Source: B75-G9 sp964564905 (GTDB taxonomy: Archaea; Hadarchaeota; Hadarchaeia; Hadarchaeales; Hadarchaeaceae). From it: a DNA stretch of 24,510 nucleotides. The stretch spans positions 1 through 24,510 of the forward strand of contig CAZMCI010000015.1 of assembly GCA_964564905.1 (NCBI GenBank), given 5' to 3'. Both the position numbers and the translations under genes were made by a program. Each line of letters opens with the position of its first letter. The first letter of the stretch is position 1. The notes under the pieces were generated by a model. That model saw only the letters and a program-made list of their open reading frames with translations. It made no database searches and was not told where the DNA came from. Positions 14,929 through 22,657 of this stretch are shown here, piece by piece.

Positions 14929-16948
14929 CCCCTTTTACTTTGGTAAATCTCCTTTTAGCTTTAAAGGGAGAGAACTCCTCACCGCCCCCCTCGTAAAATT
15001 TTCCAAAAAATTCGGCGAAGTGAAGGCGCATGGTGTGAATGAATCCACCCAGCGAGTTGATGAAAATATTGAACGAGTGAGCGGCCACGAAGATGAACCC
15101 GAACGCTATCAGCAGTACCGCCGCATAGATCGCAGATAGCGGAGTGAGCTCGGTTGGCATCATTCCCTCCCATGCGAATCCGATGATGAAGTTTATGGAG
15201 AACGCTATTATCCCAGTGGCGATCCCCAACGCTAGGAGTCTAGAGTAAGAGGTCACATCGGATATCAGTCCGGTGATTCCGTAAACCACATTGATCGGAC
15301 CGCCAATTTTACCACCAATTCCCCTGCTCCTCACCACAGATCCGATGATGCCGATGGTCAGACCGAGATAAAACAGGAACCTGAAGACCGACACGACAAC
15401 ATCTCCGGGAACAAGGGGATTGAACGCCGAGAAGAGATCCATCTTGGGAAACGTGAAGTTTATCCCAAATTCGTGCAGGCCTATGCCCAGCACGCAGAAA
15501 CTCAGTCCGAAGAAGCCAATCAGTATCAACACTCGGGAGATCCGGTCGAACAGTATGTTTTTCCAATCCCTTCTTACGAAGTCCTTCATCACCCCCGTCA
15601 ATCCGATCGCCAGCATCAGGTGGAGGATGCCGATGAATATGACAAGTTTGAGGAGAGGTATGGGTTGCTGGATCGGGTTTACCCACATTCCTCCCCCGAA
15701 CCCGAACCATCCTCCCATCAAGATACCAACGATGACGGTGAACCCGGCGCAGACGATCATCATCCGTCTGAGTTTTTTCGGAAAGATCTTGACCAGCCAT
15801 ATCCCCGACGCCATGAAAAGTCCAAGCGCGATCCCGTATCCGGCATCCGAAAGAGCAATCGCGAAAAATAGGGGGAACGTAAAGCTCATAACGGGTGTCG
15901 GGTCTATCTCGTCGTATTTCGGCAACGCATACATTTTTGTCACGTATTCAAAATCCTCCACCACCGGGGGATTTTCAAGTTGGATGGGTACCTCTTCCGC
16001 TTCGTCACGTTGGGGTTCATATACGCGAAGCACGTACCGCCCTCGAGATGTGGAACTCAGCAAACGCTCGAGTTTTTTCACGGATCTCCTCGGCACCCAG
16101 CCCTCGATGATGGTCGTGGCATCCGTGTAACCGAAGAGACTGGAGCTCTGGGTACGTTCATATTGGATCTCCAGCAGTTCTCTGATCCGCGATATCTCCC
16201 CGGCAGAACGGGCCAATTTTTTCACCGATTTTCTCAGCTTGCCCCACTGTTTCTCAAGAAGCGCGAGCTTTCTCCTCATTTTATCAATGGCTTCTTCAGC
16301 GGATTCACGAAGTTGAGGTATCTCCAGCTGTTCCACCTCGTACCTGTAGAGAAGCGGCGATATCTTCTGGTGATCTTCGGCACGGAATGCCAGAATCACG
16401 ATATTTTCTCTTCCAGCCCTGGTTGACCAAGTGAACACCCGCTGAAATGTAACCTCTTTGGCTTCCTCGAAAAATTCCTCGGTCTTTTCTGCAGCGACGC
16501 GTCCGACGAACACCTTCACCTTGTCCATGGAATGCAGGTACCGCAGTGGTACCCCTATTCCTCTAAATTTTTCCAGGGTTTCGATCTGGGCTAGCATGTT
16601 CTGGCGCTTTTCGGCCAGCTCTTCGCTTTTTTTCTTTAGCCCAGTGATCTTGGGCTCGAGCCTGTTCAGGCTTCGTTTGGCCAGTTTCAGGGTCTGGGTG
16701 AGGGTCAGTTGCTTCATCGCGGTTGGTCTGGAGGGTTGGGTCCCGACGAATTCCTCCATTTCCCTGAACTTTGAAAGCATGGAAGAAAGCTCATGGGCTT
16801 CCTCTCCCAGGGCTTTTCGTTTCGCATCGATTTCAGAGATCTCCTTAAGCTGGACAACTCCGGCTTCGTGCAGTCCGGCGATCACACCGTCATATCTCTT
16901 TTTGGGGAATATCGCCCTGAATTTCTGCATCTTCGCCGTCCTGAACAT
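14921..16948 (-). CDS. atpI: A-type ATP synthase subunit I (a subunit)
   Basis: Subunit I is the stator membrane subunit that provides the ion half-channels. The 675 residues split into a cytoplasmic part (about 1-345, alpha/beta globular pieces and coiled coils around 85-125 and 215-265 that bind the peripheral stalks) and a membrane part with about eight helices (about 353-635). The two essential arginines are visible: Arg570 in SDVTSYSRLLALG and Arg641 in HTMRLHFAEFFGKFYEGGG. The ATG shares one base with the atpH stop codon (TGATG), so the two are coupled. Confidence 0.96.
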   Translation of the reverse strand: MFRTAKMQKFRAIFPKKRYDGVIAGLHEAGVVQLKEISEIDAKRKALGEEAHELSSMLSKFREMEEFVGTQPSRPTAMKQLTLTQTLKLAKRSLNRLEPKITGLKKKSEELAEKRQNMLAQIETLEKFRGIGVPLRYLHSMDKVKVFVGRVAAEKTEEFFEEAKEVTFQRVFTWSTRAGRENIVILAFRAEDHQKISPLLYRYEVEQLEIPQLRESAEEAIDKMRRKLALLEKQWGKLRKSVKKLARSAGEISRIRELLEIQYERTQSSSLFGYTDATTIIEGWVPRRSVKKLERLLSSTSRGRYVLRVYEPQRDEAEEVPIQLENPPVVEDFEYVTKMYALPKYDEIDPTPVMSFTFPLFFAIALSDAGYGIALGLFMASGIWLVKIFPKKLRRMMIVCAGFTVIVGILMGGWFGFGGGMWVNPIQQPIPLLKLVIFIGILHLMLAIGLTGVMKDFVRRDWKNILFDRISRVLILIGFFGLSFCVLGIGLHEFGINFTFPKMDLFSAFNPLVPGDVVVSVFRFLFYLGLTIGIIGSVVRSRGIGGKIGGPINVVYGITGLISDVTSYSRLLALGIATGIIAFSINFIIGFAWEGMMPTELTPLSAIYAAVLLIAFGFIFVAAHSFNIFINSLGGFIHTMRLHFAEFFGKFYEGGGEEFSPFKAKRRFTKVKGGE

Positions 16949-17304
16949 CAGCTCACCTTGGATATGGCATCCAGGATCACGCGAACAGCCTTAGCCTGCC
17001 GTTCTCTCGCCTTTCGTTCCATGGCGAGGATCTGTCTCTGTGTCTTCTTCATCATTTCCCGAGCCTCGTCCTCTGCTTTTTTTCTGTATTCCTCCAGCAG
17101 TTTTTGCGCCTTTTTTTTCGCGTTGTTTTTCGCCTTTTTCCTCAGCTCCTCAGCCTCGACCCTTGCGGACTCTGTGATTTTTGACCTCTCGCGTTCAGCG
17201 GATTCGAGCATCGCCCCTGCTTTTTTCTCGGCTTCAAAAATCGCGCGGAGGCTTTCCTCAACCATTCTTTCATCCTCGGGATTCAATGTAATCTGGTGAG
17301 CCAT
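16948..17304 (-). CDS. atpH: A-type ATP synthase subunit H (peripheral stalk)
   Basis: Partner of E in the peripheral stalk. The 118 residues are almost entirely a charged right-handed coiled coil (Lys, Glu, Ala and Arg rich from about 20 to 115), as expected for the family. It opens the minus-strand ATP synthase transcript. A TATA-like CTTAATATC centred about 24 bp before the ATG suggests a leaderless message. Because such coiled coils are low in specific motifs, the call leans on position before atpI as well as on length and composition. Confidence 0.9.
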   Translation of the reverse strand: MAHQITLNPEDERMVEESLRAIFEAEKKAGAMLESAERERSKITESARVEAEELRKKAKNNAKKKAQKLLEEYRKKAEDEAREMMKKTQRQILAMERKARERQAKAVRVILDAISKVS

Positions 17305-17369
17305 CCATAAAAGTTTACCAAGGGATATTAAGTTGGGGTTACAATCATAGGTGTGTTGGGGGCGCAGGT
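17305..17369. promoter_or_regulatory. Divergent promoter of the two ATP synthase operons
   Basis: All ATP synthase transcription probably starts in these 65 bp. One AT-rich block, GATATTAAG at 17324-17332, is placed to serve as TATA box in both directions: about 24 bp before the atpH ATG on the minus strand, and about 40 bp before the atpA GTG on the plus strand, where GGGGG at 17358-17362 is the Shine-Dalgarno sequence. A single shared element would keep head and stalk subunits in step. Confidence 0.5.
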
Positions 17370-19154
17370 GTGGGGAAGATAATTCGAATTACCGGCCCGG
17401 TGGTCATCGCCGATGGGATGAAGGGTTCGGAGATGTACGAACTTGTGAGGGTCGGAGAAGAGGAACTGATGGGTGAGATAATAGGGCTTGCAGAAGATCG
17501 CGCTACCATCCAAGTTTATGAGGAAACTTCCGGCGTGAAGCCAGGTGAGAAAGTCGACGGAACAGGAAAACCACTTTCCGTCGAGCTCGGTCCGGGTTTG
17601 ATCGGTTCAATATACGATGGGACCCAGAGACCGCTTACGGTCATCTGGAAGAAGGTGGGTGACATGATAAAACGGGGCGTGTTTGCCCATCCCCTTCCTC
17701 GAGACAAAAAATGGAAGTTCGTGTCCAAGGTCAAAAGTGGTCAGGAAGTCGCTGAGGGCGACATACTGGGAGTCGTTGAGGAGAGCAAGCTCGTTGAGCA
17801 CAGGATAATGGTTCCTCCAGGGATCAATGGAAAAGTTCTGGAAATATCAGATGGATCATACAGGGTCGATGAGGATATCGCCGTGATCGAGACAAGTGAG
17901 GGAAAAATGGCGATTCAGATGATGCAGATCTGGCCCGTCAGGCGAGCTAGACCGTTCGCGGAGAAATTCGATCCGAATGAACCGCTCCTCACAGGACAGC
18001 GCGTCGCTGACACGTTTTTCCCGATCGCTAAGGGAGGGACAGCGGCCATCCCGGGAGGATTCGGGAGCGGAAAGACGGTTTTCCTCCAGACCGTGGCGAA
18101 GTGGGCAGATGCCGATGTGGTTGTCTATGTGGGATGCGGGGAGAGGGGAAACGAGATGTGTGACGTACTTACCCACTTCCCACTGCTCAAGGACCCGAGG
18201 ACCGGGAGGTCGTTGATGGAACGGACCACGCTGATAGCGAACACATCGAACATGCCCGTGGCTGCCCGGGAGGCAAGCGTGTATACCGGTATCACCATCG
18301 CGGAGTACTTCCGCGACATGGGGTACGATGTGGCGCTGATGGCTGATTCCACATCTCGCTGGGCAGAGGCGATGAGGGAAATCTCCGGAAGGCTCGAGGA
18401 GATGCCGGGGGAAGAGGGATTTCCGGCTTATCTGGCATCCCGTCTTTCAGAGTTTTATGAGCGAGCTGGTAGAGTTCGGACTTTGGGGAGCGACGGACGG
18501 TTGGGTTCGGTCACCGTGCTTGGCGCCGTGTCGCCCCCTGGAGGCGATTTTTCAGAGCCCGTTACTCAAAACACCCTGCGCGTTGTCAAGGTCTTCTGGG
18601 CCCTGGATACAACGCTTGCCGACAGGCGTCACTTTCCCGCCGTTCACTGGTTGACGAGTTACTCGCTTTACATAGGGACGTTAAGCGGCTGGTGGGAACA
18701 GAAGCTTGGAGAGAGTCTAAAGCCCCTTCGGGACGAAGCAATGGAGATGCTTCAGAAGGAAGCGGAGCTGGAGGAGATAGTAAAACTCATCGGTCCGGAC
18801 GCCCTGCCGGAGTCCGATCGTGCTGTCCTCGAGTCGGCACGGATGATGCGTGAGGATTTCCTGCAACAATCTGCTCTCCACGAGGTCGACACCTACTGTC
18901 CAATCGAAAAACAGCTCGGCATGCTCAAGCTCGTGTTGGGATTTTACAGGAGAGCGGTGGAAGCTGCGAGATGTGGTATTCCGGTGAGCGAGATACAAAA
19001 GCTTCCGATCAAAGAGATGATCGCTGGCATGAAAAGGCTTCCCGTTGAGGAGTTCACAAAAAAATACAAGCTTATGGAAAAACAGCTCGATGAGCAGTTT
19101 GGGGACCTGATGCGGATCAAAATGGCGCCGGGTGGGGGAGCACGTGAAGAGTAG
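17370..19154 (+). CDS. atpA: A-type ATP synthase catalytic subunit A
   Basis: Catalytic subunit that makes or hydrolyses ATP. The 594 residues include the N-terminal beta barrel (about 1-70), the A-specific bulge domain (about 110-190) and the nucleotide-binding domain with the P-loop at 229-236, the VVYVGCGERGNEM segment, MADSTSRWAEAMREISGRLEEMPGEEGFPAYL, and LGAVSPPGGDFSEPV. The P-loop reads GGFGSGKT where most archaeal A subunits I know have GPFGSGKT. No intein interrupts it, although this gene is a frequent intein site. GTG start, GGGGG 7 nt upstream. atpB starts before its stop codon. Confidence 0.97.
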   Translation: MGKIIRITGPVVIADGMKGSEMYELVRVGEEELMGEIIGLAEDRATIQVYEETSGVKPGEKVDGTGKPLSVELGPGLIGSIYDGTQRPLTVIWKKVGDMIKRGVFAHPLPRDKKWKFVSKVKSGQEVAEGDILGVVEESKLVEHRIMVPPGINGKVLEISDGSYRVDEDIAVIETSEGKMAIQMMQIWPVRRARPFAEKFDPNEPLLTGQRVADTFFPIAKGGTAAIPGGFGSGKTVFLQTVAKWADADVVVYVGCGERGNEMCDVLTHFPLLKDPRTGRSLMERTTLIANTSNMPVAAREASVYTGITIAEYFRDMGYDVALMADSTSRWAEAMREISGRLEEMPGEEGFPAYLASRLSEFYERAGRVRTLGSDGRLGSVTVLGAVSPPGGDFSEPVTQNTLRVVKVFWALDTTLADRRHFPAVHWLTSYSLYIGTLSGWWEQKLGESLKPLRDEAMEMLQKEAELEEIVKLIGPDALPESDRAVLESARMMREDFLQQSALHEVDTYCPIEKQLGMLKLVLGFYRRAVEAARCGIPVSEIQKLPIKEMIAGMKRLPVEEFTKKYKLMEKQLDEQFGDLMRIKMAPGGGAREE

Positions 19155-20544
19155 GGAATACCTCACCGTGAGGGAGGTCTCTGGGCCTCTCATGATAGTT
19201 GAGGGCGTGAGCGGGGTGGCGTACGGGGAGGTCGTGGAGATAACCACCCCTGATGGGGAAATAAAACATGGACAGGTGTTGGATGCCTATGAGGATCGGG
19301 CCATCATCCAGGTTTACGAGGGGACGAGCGGTGTTGATACCTTCAGGACTAGGGTCAGATTCACTGGAGAAACGGTCAAGTTTGGCGTGGGGCTGGAACT
19401 CTTGGGGAGGGTGTTCGACGGTAAGGGAGAACCTGTGGATGGGGGTCCGAGACCTATAACCGAGGATTTGTGGGATGTCCACGGAGCTCCGATAAATCCC
19501 TCTGCGCGTGAATATCCGAGCGAGTTCATTCAGACGGGGATCTCGGCCATAGATGGTATGAACACACTTGTACGGGGTCAGAAATTGCCCATATTCTCGG
19601 GATCCGGGTTGCCTCACAATCAACTGGCAGCTCAAATAGCCAGGCAGGCTAGGGTCTTGGGTGAAGAGGAAAAGTTCGCCGTGGTGTTCTCAGGGATGGG
19701 GATAACCCACGAGGAGGCAGCTTTCTTCAAGCAGGACTTTGAACGGACCGGGGCACTTGAACGAACAACTATGTTTCTCAACCTCGCCAATGATCCTGCG
19801 ATCGAACGTATTCTCACACCCAGACTTGCGCTGACGGCAGCCGAGTATCTGGCGTTTGTTCAGGGGATGCACGTGCTGGTCATTCTCATCAACATGACCA
19901 ATTATGCGGAAGCCCTTCGGGAAGTTTCCGCTGCCCGAAGCGAGGTGCCCGGCAGAAGGGGCTATCCCGGTTATCTATATACGGATCTCGCGACAATTTA
20001 CGAGCGCGCCGGGAGGATAAAGGGAAAGAAAGGGTCTGTCACCCAAATGCCCATTTTGACTATGCCAGGTGATGATATCACCCATCCTGTGCCAGACCTT
20101 TCAGGCTACATCACGGAGGGCCAGCTCGTAATGGATCGGGAGTTACATCGAAAGGGAATTTATCCGCCGATAAATGTGCTCCCGTCTCTCTCCAGGTTGA
20201 TGAAGGATGGAATAGGAAAAGGACGTACGCGGGAGGATCATGGAGACCTGTCGAATCAGCTCTACGCCGCTTATGCCGAGGGGAGGGATCTTCGGGCATT
20301 GGTAGCGGTCATCGGGGAGGAGGCATTGACTGACCGCGATAGACGTTATCTTGATTTTGCCGACAGGTTCGAACGCAAATTCGTGAATCAAGGGCAGGAT
20401 GAGAACCGTTCAATTGAGACCACGCTCAATCTCGGGTGGGAACTTCTGAGGACGCTTCCGGAAACAGAACTCAAGCGAATTGATCCAAAGTTCATTGAAA
20501 GATATCTGCGGCCCGAAAGCGATGGTGGTTCTGGATCCAAGTGA
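19144..20544 (+). CDS. atpB: A-type ATP synthase non-catalytic subunit B
   Basis: Subunit B alternates with A in the head and has no active catalytic site. From the GTG at 19144 it is 466 residues, beginning MKSREYLTVREVSGPLMIVEGV like its relatives. The degenerate nucleotide loop is GSGLPHNQLAAQIARQA in place of a P-loop. Other signatures are VFSGMGITHEEAAFF, NMTNYAEALREVSAARSEVPGRRGYPGYLYTDLA and PVPDLSGYITEGQ. A GTG at 19132 is also in frame and would add four residues; the inner one is better spaced from the GGTGG at 19131. It overlaps atpA by 11 nt, so the pair is translationally coupled. Confidence 0.96.
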   Translation: MKSREYLTVREVSGPLMIVEGVSGVAYGEVVEITTPDGEIKHGQVLDAYEDRAIIQVYEGTSGVDTFRTRVRFTGETVKFGVGLELLGRVFDGKGEPVDGGPRPITEDLWDVHGAPINPSAREYPSEFIQTGISAIDGMNTLVRGQKLPIFSGSGLPHNQLAAQIARQARVLGEEEKFAVVFSGMGITHEEAAFFKQDFERTGALERTTMFLNLANDPAIERILTPRLALTAAEYLAFVQGMHVLVILINMTNYAEALREVSAARSEVPGRRGYPGYLYTDLATIYERAGRIKGKKGSVTQMPILTMPGDDITHPVPDLSGYITEGQLVMDRELHRKGIYPPINVLPSLSRLMKDGIGKGRTREDHGDLSNQLYAAYAEGRDLRALVAVIGEEALTDRDRRYLDFADRFERKFVNQGQDENRSIETTLNLGWELLRTLPETELKRIDPKFIERYLRPESDGGSGSK

Positions 20545-20788
20545 TGGTTTGGAAGAAGTTGTGATACAGAAAAGCAGGTTTCGTGGGTTGGACACCTTGG
20601 ATACAAGGACGGGGGTGGAAACGCCAAACTGCGGGGGATTCACCAGAAAGGGCGTCAATACCCCCGTCGAGAAGGGAGAAGAACTGGCACAAAAGATACT
20701 GAAAGTGGTAAAAGAGCTTTGGCACGCTCAGCACTCAACATCTCCATCATGTTCTCAGATTAGCCAGGCTCCTCATCGCGTGCGATAA
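20522..20788 (+). CDS. Doubtful small ORF after atpB
   Basis: An open frame of 88 codons from an ATG inside the atpB end fills most of the 337 bp between atpB and trpS. I recognise no family. The middle (GLDTLDTRTGVETPN, then VEKGEELAQKILKVVKELW) looks protein-like, with an amphipathic helix. The last 20 residues (HAQHSTSPSCSQISQAP) look like translated non-coding sequence. It could be a small gene, a remnant of a larger one with its 5' part lost, or chance. It does not correspond to any ATP synthase subunit. Confidence 0.3.
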   Translation: MVVLDPSDGLEEVVIQKSRFRGLDTLDTRTGVETPNCGGFTRKGVNTPVEKGEELAQKILKVVKELWHAQHSTSPSCSQISQAPHRVR

Positions 20789-20792
20789 AATC

Positions 20793-20809
20793 TTCCCCTT
20801 CCTGTTTTT
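20793..20809 (+). terminator. Pyrimidine-rich terminator-like tract after atpAB
   Basis: A run of C and T residues ending in five T residues, just downstream of the open frame that follows atpB. Archaeal intrinsic termination uses such U-rich tracts without needing a hairpin. It lies about 70 bp before the trpS ATG. Confidence 0.35.
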
Positions 20810-20881
20810 ATGAATGATGTACGGAGTCCATTCGCGTTAGGGTTAATACGTTCTGTTGTCACATTCAATTGAGAGGTTTAA

Positions 20882-21997
20882 ATGCCGAGATTTGTGGTTA
20901 CTCCTTGGGAAGTCAGGGGGAAAGTGGATTACGAAAAACTCGTCAAGCAATTTGGAACTAAGCTGATAGATGCCGCTCTCCTCAAAAAACTGGAGAGACA
21001 TGCGGGTGGGCTCCACATGTTTTTGAGGAGGGGGATATTCTTTTCCCACAGGGACTTCGACTGGATCCTCAACATGTACGAAAAAGGCGAAAAATTCTAC
21101 CTGTACACCGGAAGGGGCCCTTCGGGTTATACCCACATCGGGCACCTGATTCCTTGGATCTTTACAAAACATCTCCAGGATGTGTTCGATGCTGAGCTAT
21201 ATTTTCAGATGACCGATGATGAGAAATTTTTGTTCAAGAGGGAGCTCAGTTTGAAAGACGCAACAGGCTTTACGTACGACAACGCTCTGGATGTGATAGC
21301 GTGCGGTTTTGATCCGAGGAAGACATTTATTTTTTCTGATGTGGAGTACGCGAAAACCCTGTACAGGATGGCGATCCAGGTGGCGAAGCACATCACCTTC
21401 TCCACGGTAAAAGCCGTGTTTGGGTTCACAAACGAAAACAACATAGGTACCATTTTCTTCCCCGCGATTCAAGCAGCACCATGCTTTTTTCCATCCGTGC
21501 TGAAGGGAAAGAATGTTCCATGTCTTATACCCGCTGCTATAGATCAGGATCCGTACTGGCGGCCGAGCAGAGACGTCGCACCAAAACTTGGGTTTTATAA
21601 ACCGGCACAGCTGCACTGTAAGTTCATTCCCGGTTTGGGCGAGGGCGGAAAGATGAGCGCGAGTGAACCGGAGACATGCATATTCACAACCGACAAACCG
21701 GAGGTGGCGAAGAGAAAAATAATGAACGCGTTCACCGGGGGTAGAGCGACCATCAAAGAACAACGCGAGAAAGGCGGCAATCCTGAGGTCTGCTCGGTTT
21801 ATCAATATTATTATTTCATGTTCGAGGAAGACGATGAAAAGTTGGAGGAGATCTATCGCGAGTGCAAAAATGGAGACAGAATATGCGGGGACTGCAAGAA
21901 GATCCTGGCGGAGCGGGTTGGAAAATTTCTGGCCGAGCATCAGAGAAAAAGGGAGAAGGCAAAATCACTCATCCAGGACTTTATGTTGAGGGACTGA
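20882..21997 (+). CDS. trpS: Tryptophanyl-tRNA synthetase
   Basis: Class I synthetase charging tRNA-Trp. The 371 residues are of the archaeal/eukaryal type: the nucleotide-binding HIGH motif is at 85-88 (RGPSGYTHIGHLIPW), the second signature KMSAS at 257-261 (LGEGGKMSASEPETCIF), and the archaeal-type FQMTDDEKFLFK and AAIDQDPYWRPSRDVAPKLG segments surround the tryptophan pocket. A CGDC pair near 335-338 lies in the C-terminal anticodon-binding region. The ATG is preceded by GAGAGG about 5 nt upstream. Its stop codon lies one base from that of the convergent endA. Confidence 0.97.
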   Translation: MPRFVVTPWEVRGKVDYEKLVKQFGTKLIDAALLKKLERHAGGLHMFLRRGIFFSHRDFDWILNMYEKGEKFYLYTGRGPSGYTHIGHLIPWIFTKHLQDVFDAELYFQMTDDEKFLFKRELSLKDATGFTYDNALDVIACGFDPRKTFIFSDVEYAKTLYRMAIQVAKHITFSTVKAVFGFTNENNIGTIFFPAIQAAPCFFPSVLKGKNVPCLIPAAIDQDPYWRPSRDVAPKLGFYKPAQLHCKFIPGLGEGGKMSASEPETCIFTTDKPEVAKRKIMNAFTGGRATIKEQREKGGNPEVCSVYQYYYFMFEEDDEKLEEIYRECKNGDRICGDCKKILAERVGKFLAEHQRKREKAKSLIQDFMLRD

Positions 21998-21998
21998 C

Positions 21999-22538
21999 TC
22001 ACGGTCTCTCTCTGGTCAGGGAGTAGTAGGTGATGTCACCCTCATCATCGACGACCGCCCATAGGATCTTTTTCCGCACGCTGTGCGCGAGCCTCACGGC
22101 CCGGGCGATCTCGGTGGGGGTGAGTTTTATCCCCTCCGGAACGGCATGAACCAAAAACTTCGAGTGAGCCTCTCCGGGTCTCTCCCCACGATCATACACC
22201 CGAAAATGGGCTCCAAATTTCAAACCGGTCTTGACGATGTATCCGCGGGAGCGAAGGTCCGAATACACCGTGTACTTCAGCGTCACCTCTGGATCGCCTA
22301 CCGTGAATTTCTCCAAGAGCTCTTTGAACTTCAGCGGTCTGCCATTTTCATCGGTTACGTGGAGCTTTCCACCTTCTACCAGGTAAAGAGCCTCGACATA
22401 TGCCAGCTGAAGTTTTCCTCCGCTGAGCGGCTTGCCGTATGAACCCCTCTGATAAAGTTGATTGGCCTGTGCCTCGTCCCACACCATTACCTTGCCCCTG
22501 TACAGCTGCGCTTCTATGACGGGAATTTCAGCCTCCAT
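21999..22538 (-). CDS. endA: tRNA-splicing endonuclease EndA
   Basis: It cuts introns out of archaeal pre-tRNA and pre-rRNA at bulge-helix-bulge motifs. The 179 residues match the homotetrameric type (about 180 residues). The catalytic triad is at Tyr115 (HFRVYDRG), His125 (GEAHSKFLVH) and Lys156 (VRKKILWAVVD), the numbering also used for the Methanocaldococcus jannaschii enzyme. The N-terminal half (about 1-80) is the structural domain and the C-terminal half is the nuclease fold. ATG start with GGGGG about 5 nt upstream. A substrate, an intron-bearing tRNA-Pro, lies at the right end of the window. Confidence 0.96.
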   Translation of the reverse strand: MEAEIPVIEAQLYRGKVMVWDEAQANQLYQRGSYGKPLSGGKLQLAYVEALYLVEGGKLHVTDENGRPLKFKELLEKFTVGDPEVTLKYTVYSDLRSRGYIVKTGLKFGAHFRVYDRGERPGEAHSKFLVHAVPEGIKLTPTEIARAVRLAHSVRKKILWAVVDDEGDITYYSLTRERP

Positions 22539-22619
22539 GCCGTCCCCCGTCCTATACTATCATCCAAGTACAGTTAAGAAGGTTATCTTGAAATTTTGGT
22601 AGTAACTTTCTCCAGAAAC

Positions 22620-22639
22620 AAAACCTTCGTCCCCGAAGG
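22620..22639 (-). terminator. Hairpin terminator of the radical SAM gene
   Basis: On the minus strand, 18 nt after the radical SAM stop codon, CCTTCG and CGAAGG (22624-22639) form a 6-bp stem with a 4-nt loop, followed by a TTTTGTTT run. The remaining 22539-22657 interval between endA and the radical SAM gene shows no gene. Confidence 0.55.
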
Positions 22640-22657
22640 CAAATAGTGGACTCCGGG

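Noticed and set aside
17370..19154. Intein in atpA
   Set aside because: The gene is of normal length and the P-loop region is uninterrupted.
21197..21940. 247-codon minus-strand frame opposite trpS
   Set aside because: Antisense to the HIGH and KMSAS motifs of TrpRS and without domain features.
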